50,744 nt of DNA from Elusimicrobia bacterium GWA2_51_34 (lineage in GTDB: Bacteria > Elusimicrobiota > Elusimicrobia > Elusimicrobiales > UBA9959): positions 1 to 50,744 of the forward strand of contig MGTS01000039.1 in assembly GCA_001799565.1 (NCBI GenBank), written 5' to 3'. Position 1 is the stretch's first letter. The number at the start of each line of letters is the position of its first letter. Position numbers and translations under genes: made by a program. Below are positions 15,646 to 23,164 of this stretch, piece by piece. The notes under the pieces are model-generated. The model searched no databases and was not told the DNA's origin. It saw only the letters and a list, made by a program, of their open reading frames with translations.

Positions 15646-15721
15646 GCCCCCATCGTCTAGCGGTTAGGACGCTGCCCTTTCAAGGCAGAGATCAGGGGTT
15701 CGAATCCCCTTGGGGGCGCCA
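15646..15721 (+). tRNA. tRNA-Glu (anticodon TTC), island integration site
   Basis: Complete cloverleaf: acceptor GCCCCCA/TGGGGGC, anticodon stem CTGCC/GGCAG with loop CTTTCAA (TTC), T-loop GGTTCGAATCC, and an encoded CCA (15719-15721). Bases 15672-15721 are repeated exactly at 27058-27107, so this copy marks the left end of an inserted segment. Confidence 0.95.
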
Positions 15722-15805
15722 CATTTTCAAAAGACAACCGCCGGACCTCCGGCGGTGTTTTTTTGTCTAAAGTTCGTTTTTGGCCCCCTTTGTTCTGGCG
15801 ACACA
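15672..15805 (+). repeat. Left direct repeat (att-like) of the tRNA-Glu island
   Basis: The first 50 bp, from the anticodon stem to the CCA, are identical to 27058-27107. Similarity continues through the terminator hairpin and the GTTCGTTTTTGGCCCCC block to about 15800, with scattered differences. A 50-bp core with a longer similar flank is what integration into a tRNA 3' end would leave if the element carried the tRNA end plus terminator. Confidence 0.8.
15733..15767 (+). terminator. Terminator of tRNA-Glu
   Basis: Stem ACCGCCGG / CCGGCGGT (15737-15756) is followed by GTTTTTTTG. The same hairpin follows the tRNA copy at 27121-27148. Confidence 0.85.
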
Positions 15806-16029
15806 CGCCCCCAAAAAGCCAACTTTTTAGAGCAAGTTGATTTTACATTTCTCCGACGAGAAGTGCTAAATATTTAATAGTTAACAGGTGGCATAATAAC
15901 AATGAACTAGACTCGGTTTTATATTCGGTTTCCTGACCAGAAAGGCATCAAAGCCCACCGATTTTCCCAACGCTATACACTTACAGGAGTAGTATAATGG
16001 TTTATTGGATTTGGATGGAGGTCTTACCC

Positions 16030-17568
16030 ATGTTTTCCGCCAGAGTGCTTCTCGGAGGCTTTTTGCTGGCCATAATGCCTTGTCTATGTTCCGTCGCAAT
16101 TGGTGCAGATGTTCCGAAAAAAAAGCAAGCCGCGAAATCAGTCCGGCAGCCTGTGCCCTTGGCCATATCGATCGGTGTTTTCGAGCAAAGCGTATCAGAA
16201 TACTGCGACTTTGAGTCCACGGTTCCGATCCGCACGGAATTCGATATCTACCCTACGAAAGAAGAACGCCGCTATGAATGCACGAATGAGCCACAGTTCG
16301 TTGTCAGCTCGGAAGACAAAGTGTATCAGTTTGACGTTCGCTTTAATTGGAGAACGGGTTCGCAACAGGGATATAACCTGGAAGAACTGGTCAAAACTGG
16401 GCTTTCCGATGGCTATGCGACCGCAAAAAGATCCCCCACCAAAGCTTTCAACAACTATGTTTCCAATACGAGCAAGTCTGTTAGTAGCACCCTTGAAAAA
16501 GACCCGACAGAACATATCGACACGACATTTATGGATGTGTCATTTATTTTCTGGCTTGAGGGCGATTTCATCCATATCCTCACTTTGCCCGCACAGAACC
16601 TGAAGTTGATCAAGGAAAGGAGATCGCATGTGATCTCAAGCAGAGGAGGCGCAGATCTTGCTTTAGGCAGGATGGAGGACCGCACAAAAGAACTATACGA
16701 TGCGGCATATGCCAATAACCTGGCCGCTGTCAGACTTATACTGGATGAAAGCGACCAGAACGTTAATGTGGCTTATGACGAGAACGACACTACCCCCCTC
16801 ATGCTGGCCTGCCGGCACGGCAATGAAGAGATGGCGCAGCTGCTCATCGCGAAAGGGGCCGAGATTTCAGCGGTGGATTCCGGCGGCAGACCGGTAATGG
16901 AATACATCACCATGTCCACCCCAAAATCCTATAGAAAATTACGGGCTCTTATCTTTAAAACAGCAGCCGAAAAAAAGATAGCCCTGCCTCTATCCTGGCA
17001 GGACATCTGGCTGCCAGACAACCTGCCTTATACGGCTGCCGCCACCTACCCTTCGATTCTGCCCGCTACGAACATGACGGACGGGAACCTACGGACGGCC
17101 TGGGCGGGTAAGATAGACGACGAACTCTGGCTATTTATTAACGCTGGGGCCTCGTCAATGTCAATCGTTAACGGCTATAACAAGACCCCTGCGCTTTTTA
17201 AGGCGAATAATCGGGTGACACGGCTGGCGGTATCCGTATGGGCCGCCGCGCATTTCGACGGGGACGTCTCTGAAATCGCCCGGATCTACCACGCGGCGCG
17301 GCTGACCCCCGATTATGTGATAGCCCTGAAAGACAGCGGCACCGAACAGGTCTTCGCCCTTCCGTTCAAATGGGAGGATATCGGTAAGGCAAACTCTGAA
17401 GCGCTCTCGATTCTGGTTAAAAGGGGAGACTTTAAGGGGAGGACGCTTAAATATTCTTATTTCGTGCTTCGCGCGGAGCCGGTGGAAGTTTACCGCGGCT
17501 CTAAATATGACGACACATGCATCTCCGAACTGCGGATGGGCGAGCCTTGGCAGCCAACCGAAAAATAA
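16030..17568 (+). CDS. Secreted ankyrin-repeat protein with glycan-binding-like C-terminal domain
   Basis: A 512-residue protein from the ATG at 16030, which follows GGAGG by 8 nt; an upstream ATG at 15997 has no such site. Residues 1-26 are a signal peptide ('LLGGFLLAIMPCLCSVAIGA'). A domain of unknown type fills 30-210. Ankyrin repeats cover about 215-295 ('LYDAAYANNLAAVRLIL', 'DTTPLMLACRHGNEEMAQLL', 'AKGAEISAVDSGG'). The C-terminal 170 residues ('TNMTDGNLRTAWAG', 'MSIVNGYNKTPALFKANNR', 'YDDTCISELRMG') match the pattern of discoidin-like glycan-binding domains attached to NADase-type translocation proteins. It probably acts in periplasm or outside the cell. First gene of the island; it converges with the TPR gene, 4 nt away. 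Confidence 0.75.
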   Translation: MFSARVLLGGFLLAIMPCLCSVAIGADVPKKKQAAKSVRQPVPLAISIGVFEQSVSEYCDFESTVPIRTEFDIYPTKEERRYECTNEPQFVVSSEDKVYQFDVRFNWRTGSQQGYNLEELVKTGLSDGYATAKRSPTKAFNNYVSNTSKSVSSTLEKDPTEHIDTTFMDVSFIFWLEGDFIHILTLPAQNLKLIKERRSHVISSRGGADLALGRMEDRTKELYDAAYANNLAAVRLILDESDQNVNVAYDENDTTPLMLACRHGNEEMAQLLIAKGAEISAVDSGGRPVMEYITMSTPKSYRKLRALIFKTAAEKKIALPLSWQDIWLPDNLPYTAAATYPSILPATNMTDGNLRTAWAGKIDDELWLFINAGASSMSIVNGYNKTPALFKANNRVTRLAVSVWAAAHFDGDVSEIARIYHAARLTPDYVIALKDSGTEQVFALPFKWEDIGKANSEALSILVKRGDFKGRTLKYSYFVLRAEPVEVYRGSKYDDTCISELRMGEPWQPTEK

Positions 17569-17572
17569 CCGT

Positions 17573-18592
17573 TTACTTGCAGGGCTTGTTGCTCTTTGTC
17601 GAGTTCTTCGTAGAGGAATAAAGGAATTCCCGCTTAATCTTGGGGTCCAGCGCCAGGGCCTTGTCCAGGTCGGCGGACGCGGCGGAGAAATCCCCGGCGG
17701 CGCAAGCCGCGGCTCCGCGCAGCAGGTAGGCCCGCGCCTGGTCCGGGTCCGCCTTGAAAGCTTTATTAAAATCAGCCCCAGCTTTTTCATTCTCTCCTGA
17801 CATAGCAAAAGCGTATGCCCTCTCGGCGTAGGCCGGGTAGTAGCCTGGCTCAAGCTCCAGCAGTTCCCCCCACGCCTGGGCGGCTTCATCGTATTTTTTT
17901 AGGTTTGCGCGGACACCGGCTTTTATGGCCAACCCTTTAGACTTGGCCCCGGTAAGCTCCGGCTTGTTTTTAGGCCCCGCCGCCGCAGGAACGGCTGCTG
18001 AAGCAGCGGGTTTGTTTTCAGCGGCGGACTCCTGAGCGGGTTCAGGCTTTGTCCCAACGCTGATGAACGGTTTCTTTGATGAGATAAGCCCCCTTATCTG
18101 GCGCGCGGCTGAATCGTTTTTAAGCTTCGGGTCCAGCTGAATAGCCTTGTCCAGGTCCGGTTCCGCCTTGTCCAATTGTTTGAGATTTATATATGAAACC
18201 GCCCGCAGGTAATAAGCCCGTGCATTGCCCGGCTCCAGCTCTATCACCTTTGTAAAATCGGCTATTGCCTCTTCATTGCGTTTGAGCCGGTGTAGGGCCA
18301 GGCCCCGGTCCTGGTAATAAGCCGGCGCCGAGGAATCCAGCGCGATAGCTTTGTCAAAATCCTTGAAAGCCTTGTCATGGTATTCCATGATGCCGTAGGC
18401 AATGCCGCGCTTGTGATAAAACCGGGAATCCGCGGGATACTTATTCAGCGCTTCACCGTAAATTATCACGCGCCTGTTGGAATCCGGAGCGTCCTGCGCT
18501 CGCTTAACAAATTCTTCAGGAGTCTGTGAAAATCCTGAAACCGTTTGCCCCAGCAGAATAAATGCGAACGCCGTTTTATAGATACAGCCCAT
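17573..18592 (-). CDS. Secreted tetratricopeptide-repeat protein
   Basis: A 339-residue protein from the ATG at 18592 (GGGGGA 6 nt upstream). A signal peptide covers 1-22 ('TAFAFILLGQTVSGFSQ'). TPR units occupy about 25-165 ('RFYHKRGIAYGIMEYHDKAF', 'AYYQDRGLALHRLKRNEEAI', 'NARAYYLRAVSYINLKQLDK') and again about 240-325 ('EPGYYPAYAERAYAFAM', 'ARAYLLRGAAACAAGDF'), separated by a Pro/Ala/Lys-rich linker. Each unit shows the family pattern A-x-(Y/F)-x-x-x-G...A. TPR domains bind proteins; partners are unknown. It is the last gene of a five-gene minus-strand operon, starting 2 nt past the previous stop. Confidence 0.85.
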   Translation of the reverse strand: MGCIYKTAFAFILLGQTVSGFSQTPEEFVKRAQDAPDSNRRVIIYGEALNKYPADSRFYHKRGIAYGIMEYHDKAFKDFDKAIALDSSAPAYYQDRGLALHRLKRNEEAIADFTKVIELEPGNARAYYLRAVSYINLKQLDKAEPDLDKAIQLDPKLKNDSAARQIRGLISSKKPFISVGTKPEPAQESAAENKPAASAAVPAAAGPKNKPELTGAKSKGLAIKAGVRANLKKYDEAAQAWGELLELEPGYYPAYAERAYAFAMSGENEKAGADFNKAFKADPDQARAYLLRGAAACAAGDFSAASADLDKALALDPKIKREFLYSSTKNSTKSNKPCK

Positions 18593-18593
18593 A

Positions 18594-19442
18594 CTATTCC
18601 CCCTTCTTTTTACCCGGTACTGCCAGGATTTGCTCAAGCAGGGCCTTTTCTTCGGTCCAGAAAGATATTTTACGGGCGGCTGCTATTTTATCCAGACCGG
18701 CTATTGCCGGGCGCAGCAGGCCCTCGTTTCCCGACGCCATAAGCCTGCGCGCCGCGGCCAGCCTTAACCGCCGCTCGCCCAAACCTTTTGAAATAATATC
18801 AGCCAAACCGTCAGGCTCCCCTGCGCCGGGGATATAATCCAGCGGGTTGGGCAGCCCTGCCGCGTCAAAATCAGAGAAATCACGAAAGAGCTTGCCCGTT
18901 TTAATGAGAGACAGCGTTTCCTTTGGCCACTCTCCGCCGGGATCTTTAACAACAGCGATCTTTGCTGTGGCCGGATCATAAAGGTAATACTCATCTTTTC
19001 TGGCAGAGACGTTTTTATCCGGATTGAGTTTTTTTGAATAGAACTTCCTATCCATCCAGGGAATTTTTATAAGCACCCCGTTGGACGCGGAGCGTATTTG
19101 TGAGGATTTAAAATATGTACTGGAAAGATCGGCCGCTATGCCAAGCTCCGCTATTTTTTGTGGGCCGCTCTTATCCAGTTTGAACAGGTAAACGCTCTCG
19201 AACGAGACTTTGGGCTGTCCCCCGTCGGGGAAAGCGGCTATTCCTTTTGCCGGATGATATATCCGCAATTTTAGCAGGAAATAATCCATTCCGCCGGCGT
19301 TGAAACCGGCGGAAGCGTCCAGGCTAGTGCTTGGCTCGTTTTGATAAAGAAAAGATGCCACTGCCGCCGAACAGGCCAACAGCGACATTGCCGTCACAAA
19401 TATTAACTTAAACACGGCGCGCTCCAAGAGGGGCCTACTCAA
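18594..19442 (-). CDS. Unknown secreted protein of the island envelope operon
   Basis: A 282-residue protein. The N-terminus has a signal peptide ('LIFVTAMSLLACSAAVAS', about 13-30). The next part ('NAGGMDYFLLKLRIYHPAKG', 'FESVYLFKLDKSG') looks like a beta-rich domain and the last 70 residues are helical ('GERRLRLAAARRLMASG', 'WTEEKALLEQIL'). No family is recognised. The start overlaps the end of the gene at 19435 by 8 nt and its stop abuts the start of the TPR gene, so it is translated in an operon with both. Confidence 0.65.
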   Translation of the reverse strand: MSRPLLERAVFKLIFVTAMSLLACSAAVASFLYQNEPSTSLDASAGFNAGGMDYFLLKLRIYHPAKGIAAFPDGGQPKVSFESVYLFKLDKSGPQKIAELGIAADLSSTYFKSSQIRSASNGVLIKIPWMDRKFYSKKLNPDKNVSARKDEYYLYDPATAKIAVVKDPGGEWPKETLSLIKTGKLFRDFSDFDAAGLPNPLDYIPGAGEPDGLADIISKGLGERRLRLAAARRLMASGNEGLLRPAIAGLDKIAAARKISFWTEEKALLEQILAVPGKKKGE

Positions 19443-20289
19443 AAGGCTTCCATTTGCACTGCGCCTGCCAACCGTCTTCCCTGGAAAGATAGGCCTTAAA
19501 CATGGCGGCGGCGGTCTCAGCCGCTACGGGGGCGACGCTGGTGAAATGCCCGGAAGCCTCTTTATACTGCATATCAAGTCCTTTGGCCGTGTACCCGGCC
19601 TGCATGAATCCGGCGGGACTGGTGAGAGTAATGAAGAAGTTATCGCTGCTGAGCGTACCCAGCATTTTCTTAAGTTGGTCGGCGTCTGGGGCTTCAGCCT
19701 TGCTGCCGTCGGCCATTTCAATGGAGTAACCGCTGGCGGCGGAGGCCGGCGCTTCCTTCTGCGCGGCCTTGGGCTTCTTTTTGCCGAAACCGAAGCCCAG
19801 GCCGCCGAGCTTTTCCTTCAGCATATCGCCTGGAAGCGCTCCACCGGAGGCTTTTGGCCCGGCTTTCGCTTCGGCCCCGGGTTTCACTTTGGGCTCCTCC
19901 GTTTCATATGACAGAAATTTCTTCTTCGACACGGCAGAAACGCCCATCTGCTTCCAGCCGCTCCCGGAATTAATAAGGGCCAGGGACCGGAGAGTCTTCT
20001 TATCCTTATCATCGTAATAGGCGGAAGCCTGCAAACCCATTTCGTTAGTGAAATAGCGGACCTCTTTCACCTTGCCGTCCCAGGATTGGAGAGCCTTCAC
20101 ATCCTTCTCATCAAAGACCGTTTCGTCCATGACCGACGCCACGAACGGGGCGCTGTATTTCTTCACGCCTTCAAGGTCTTTATTCTTATAGGCGGTCAGG
20201 ACTTCCTTCGCCGTTTCGGCCGCTGTTTGCGAAAACACCGGCGGCGCATAAAGAATCGATGTCAGCAGTAATGCGGTAATCAGTCTCAT
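19435..20289 (-). CDS. Unknown secreted protein of the island envelope operon
   Basis: A 284-residue protein starting at the ATG 20289, which has GGAGG 4 nt upstream; the ATG at 20307 is less likely. Signal peptide 1-20 ('LITALLLTSILYAPPVFSQ'). The first domain (about 22-130, 'AKEVLTAYKNKDLEGVKKYS', 'EVRYFTNEMGLQASAYYDDK') has the length and pattern of a small NTF2-like or DUF4878-like fold, a weak guess. A Lys/Ala/Gly-rich linker follows, then a second domain ('SDNFFITLTSPAGFMQAGY'). No catalytic motif is visible. Confidence 0.65.
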   Translation of the reverse strand: MRLITALLLTSILYAPPVFSQTAAETAKEVLTAYKNKDLEGVKKYSAPFVASVMDETVFDEKDVKALQSWDGKVKEVRYFTNEMGLQASAYYDDKDKKTLRSLALINSGSGWKQMGVSAVSKKKFLSYETEEPKVKPGAEAKAGPKASGGALPGDMLKEKLGGLGFGFGKKKPKAAQKEAPASAASGYSIEMADGSKAEAPDADQLKKMLGTLSSDNFFITLTSPAGFMQAGYTAKGLDMQYKEASGHFTSVAPVAAETAAAMFKAYLSREDGWQAQCKWKPFE

Positions 20290-20324
20290 TTTTCCTCCAG
20301 GACTCATGACGAGTCGGTTTATTT

Positions 20325-20771
20325 TTAGTAACCCACGGCAAAAGCGATCATCTGATACTCCGGGGCGCCCTTCTTGCCCGGCATGCTGACAACTATCTGC
20401 AGCGGGTCATTGCCCAGGGCCACTCCCTGAACGAATTTAACGCTGACATCCTTGCCGTTCACCTTGCGGGGCAAGGCGGGAGAGGTCATAACAGCGGACA
20501 GTTTAAGTTCCGTCATTTTGTTATTGTAAAATTCAAGAACCTTATCGGCGCTATCGCTGGTCTTGTAAATGGCCGCGTCCAGATTATCAACTTTGCCCAT
20601 TTCCACGAATTCGCTGCCAGAGTACAAAGGAACCTCATACCGGGCTATCAGTTTTTCAAAGCCCTCGCGGGATTTTTTCAGGTCTTCCGTGCTTTCCGAT
20701 TTTCCCCCGCCGCAGGAAGACAGCGAAACCGCCAACAAAAAGATGGCTGACAGGAAACTGATTTTCTTCAT
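20325..20771 (-). CDS. Lipoprotein of unknown function
   Basis: A 148-residue protein with a lipoprotein signal: 'LSAIFLLAVSLSSC', Cys20 as the lipidated residue. The mature part begins 'GGGKSESTEDLKKSREGFEK' and contains 'YEVPLYSGSEFVEMGKV' and 'SADKVLEFYNNKMTEL', a pattern shared with small periplasmic proteins that have an alpha-beta fold. It is also faintly like the DUF4892-like part of the neighbouring OmpA protein ('SVFEIFSVYKKYLKDNGFEI'). It sits 48 nt after the OmpA-PASTA gene and 35 nt before the next, so it is probably the second gene of the operon. Confidence 0.72.
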   Translation of the reverse strand: MKKISFLSAIFLLAVSLSSCGGGKSESTEDLKKSREGFEKLIARYEVPLYSGSEFVEMGKVDNLDAAIYKTSDSADKVLEFYNNKMTELKLSAVMTSPALPRKVNGKDVSVKFVQGVALGNDPLQIVVSMPGKKGAPEYQMIAFAVGY

Positions 20772-20819
20772 AGTGATCTCCTTATATTACTTTGGCGGGA
20801 ACACGCGCCCCCGCCGTTT

Positions 20820-22298
20820 TTACTTACCCACGGTAATTGACACCGTTGAGCCTTTTTTCACTCTTGTATTGGCCGCGGGCGACTGTCCCCTGATGATCCC
20901 AACCGGATTCCCGGTCTCCTGTATCTTGTAACCCTGTCCAACCAGTATTTTTATTCCATCCGCCCGCCATTGCCCGATAACATTCGGCACGGGGATGAGG
21001 GAGGCTGCCTCAGCTGCCCGCGCGTCTGCCGCCGCCTTTGCCAGCGCCGCCGCCTGGGCCTTGGCCGCCGCAAGCGCCTGTGCCTTGGCCGCCTGTGCCG
21101 CCGCAAATGCCGCCTCGGCCGCTGCTTGAGCCTCTACCGCCGCCTTAGCCCTCGCTGCCGCCTGGGCTTGCGCCGCCGCCTTCGCTGCCGCCTGAGCCTG
21201 TGCCGCCGCCTGGGTCTGCGCTGCCGAGGGCTGTCCCTGCGCCGCAACAACGGCCTCCTGCTTTATATTGAAATCCGGCACCCCGCCGGGGCCCCGGGAA
21301 CTTACAGGGGCCGGTACGGCAGCGGCCGCCGCTGCGGGGGCTGCTTCTTTCTGAGCTTTTACTATTTCCACCCGGCGGTTAAGCGCCCGGCCTGCTTCGG
21401 TAGAATTGGTGGCCAGGGGTGAAAGCGGCCCCCCCCCGTGCGCCGACAGCATACCGGCAGGAACGCCGTATTTACCGATGAGCGTCTCTTTCACGGCGCC
21501 GGCCCGGTCCTGGGCGAGCTTCATATTGTCGGCCAGGGAGCCCTCGCCGTCGGTATGGCCGACCACGTAGAACACTTCCCCGGACGCCTTAAGAAAAGCC
21601 GAAAGCTCCGCCAGGGTGGCGTCGGATTCCGGTTTTATCCCGGACTTGCCCGTGTCAAAGGTTATGCCATACATGGCAATGCGCCCTTCGGCGAGAATGG
21701 CTGCGCCTATCTTGGAGGCCGGGACCACCTGAGTATCAAGGCCAGCTGCCTGCGCCACATCCACGCGGTAACTGGGATAGCTCCACCAGCCGGAGCTGAC
21801 GTAAACTGAAACATAGAGATCCCCGGACGCGCTTTTTTTGCGGGCGGCAATATAACTGCCGCCTCTAGAGATTGGAGCGGAATTCCCCCAGCCGGGGTCG
21901 TTCTCAAAAGGATTCTGTTTGTACCAAAGGCTGCTAAAGTCTGGGCCGCAGGCCTCCTTCTCACAGGCAAATACGATTTCAAAACCATTATCCTTAAGAT
22001 ATTTCTTATAAACCGAGAATATCTCAAAAACGCTGTTTTTCTCGGTGGCTTTGTAGAGGATCGCGGATGTTTTCCCCTCCAGCGTTGTTACAGAGCTTAT
22101 CAAGCCTTTTTCAGACGGCCCGGCGGCGAAGTTATAGCGGCCGTAGTTGACAGTTTCATTGTGATGGACGCTGGTGTTTTCAATCGGCCGGACCAGTTCC
22201 TGCGCCCAGTTAAGCTCATCAGCCCCCAATGCCGGTATGGCAAGAACCGCCGCCATAAATAAACCCGCCATAATATTGATCATTTTTTTGAAACACAT
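20820..22298 (-). CDS. OmpA-family protein with DUF4892-like, Ala-rich and PASTA regions
   Basis: A 492-residue envelope protein starting at an ATG with GGAGG 6 nt upstream. Order: signal peptide (1-25); a DUF4892-like domain (about 30-190); an OmpA peptidoglycan-binding domain (about 205-315, 'MYGITFDTGKSGIKPES', 'FYVVGHTDGEGS', 'NMKLAQDRAGAVKETLI', 'ALNRRVEIV'); a ~110-residue Ala/Gln/Lys-rich segment (about 320-430) that is probably a long helix; and one PASTA domain (about 430-492, 'VPNVIGQWRADGIKILV', 'VKKGSTVSITVGK'). OmpA and PASTA parts both bind cell wall, so it probably links outer membrane and peptidoglycan. It heads the five-gene operon. The combination with PASTA is uncommon. Confidence 0.85.
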   Translation of the reverse strand: MCFKKMINIMAGLFMAAVLAIPALGADELNWAQELVRPIENTSVHHNETVNYGRYNFAAGPSEKGLISSVTTLEGKTSAILYKATEKNSVFEIFSVYKKYLKDNGFEIVFACEKEACGPDFSSLWYKQNPFENDPGWGNSAPISRGGSYIAARKKSASGDLYVSVYVSSGWWSYPSYRVDVAQAAGLDTQVVPASKIGAAILAEGRIAMYGITFDTGKSGIKPESDATLAELSAFLKASGEVFYVVGHTDGEGSLADNMKLAQDRAGAVKETLIGKYGVPAGMLSAHGGGPLSPLATNSTEAGRALNRRVEIVKAQKEAAPAAAAAAVPAPVSSRGPGGVPDFNIKQEAVVAAQGQPSAAQTQAAAQAQAAAKAAAQAQAAARAKAAVEAQAAAEAAFAAAQAAKAQALAAAKAQAAALAKAAADARAAEAASLIPVPNVIGQWRADGIKILVGQGYKIQETGNPVGIIRGQSPAANTRVKKGSTVSITVGK

Positions 22299-22722
22299 AA
22301 TGTCCCTCCTTGATAATCACATCGATACCCACGGTACCAACGAGCCTGTTAAGTCATCACTAATTCGGAGTCACTGAGGTTGCGGTTTTCCTAGAATAAA
22401 TAATAATGAAACAACCCCGCGCAAAACCCTGCTTAATATTACTATTTTTAAGGCTTTGAACGAAAAATAAATGCAATTTCGAATCCCGCTGGCCCCTAAG
22501 TAGACGGGATTCGAAATTTTGAGGTTTACAGGGCTCCAGGGGCCGCTGAGAGGAGTTTTTCACCCGCTTGGCCGATGATTCTGAAGAGGTCTAAAGTGAG
22601 TTCAAAGGCAGGTATAAAACGGGTTTCCCCTATGAAGGGCGAATCTAAAAAGTTAGTTTTTGGCCCCCGTTGACCGCGCCAACTTCTTCAAAAAAACAGC
22701 CCGTTTCGGGGCTAGTTTTTTT
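22299..22722. other. Intergenic region, no gene seen
   Basis: The gap holds the 22475-22518 palindrome, a copy of the GTTAGTTTTTGGCCCCC block (22658-22674) seen at both island ends, and a terminator-like hairpin AGCCC/GGGCT followed by AGTTTTTTT (22698-22721, plus strand). No ORF is convincing. Confidence 0.5.
22475..22518. repeat. Palindromic repeat (AATTTCGAATCCCG arms)
   Basis: Perfect 14-bp arms AATTTCGAATCCCG and CGGGATTCGAAATT flank CTGGCCCCTAAGTAGA. Related copies lie at 31781-31822 and, eroded, at 40089-40113. Confidence 0.75.
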
Positions 22723-22877
22723 GGCGCCACAAAGCGGAACATAATTATGTTCCGCGCGGGGATTCGAAAGCCGGACCTGCGGAGCGAGCACGCGGAGCAG
22801 GGAGGCGGGGTCGCGACCCTTGCACGGCGACGGCCGGGCAAGGAGTTGTGACCTAATCCCTCCCCCACCAAGGCGCC
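22723..22877 (+). other. tRNA-tail structured element, copy 1
   Basis: A 155-bp element with GGCGCC at both ends. It has a perfect 22-bp hairpin (22734-22755, arms GCGGAACATAA/TTATGTTCCGC), then a GGGGATTCGAAAGCCGGACC block, a GCGGAGCGAGCACGCGGAGC block, GCGGGGTCGCGACC, and near the end TGTGACCTAATCCCTCCCCC followed by ACCA. GGGATT and AATCCC can pair. The order of blocks matches the elements at 48607-48753 and 48987-49111. The last ~18 bases look like a tRNA T-arm plus acceptor end with CCA, but no such tRNA is in the window. Confidence 0.6.
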
Positions 22878-22885
22878 AATTTCAG

Positions 22886-22914
22886 CTGATTTCTCGTCGA
22901 GAAATCAGTTTTTT
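22886..22914 (+). terminator. Strong terminator after tRNA-tail element 1
   Basis: Perfect stem CTGATTTCTCG / CGAGAAATCAG with TTTTTT on the plus strand. No plus-strand gene precedes it, so the structured element at 22723-22877 may itself be transcribed. Confidence 0.75.
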
Positions 22915-22967
22915 GTCTATCAGACCCAAATCACAAGAATTCCCCAAAAAAGCCCGTTTTTACCCCA

Positions 22968-22993
22968 AAGTGCACACTCAAGTGCACACTTTC
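22968..22993. repeat. AAGTGCACAC direct-repeat motif, left of the primase cassette
   Basis: AAAGTGCACACTCAAGTGCA followed by CACTTT: two AAGTGCACACT units 13 nt apart. A near copy lies at 26933-26958 on the other side of the primase-helicase and AAA genes. Confidence 0.6.
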
Positions 22994-23164
22994 CGTTCGC
23001 AAAAAAGTGATTTTCCCAATGGGAGGTCTGTGCCAAACCGAGGCAGAGATCTATTTCTTCTGTTCGAATAACTACCAATATTCTGGTAATCAGCGGTATT
23101 GTGTTCAGCTGTCTGTTCCGGGTGACAACATTTGCCCTCAGGAATGGACATTCCCTTCGGGGCA

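Noticed and set aside
16100-16897. Alternative plus-frame ORFs in the ankyrin gene
   Set aside because: The 16030-17568 frame has signal peptide, ankyrin and C-terminal domain patterns; the others are shadows.
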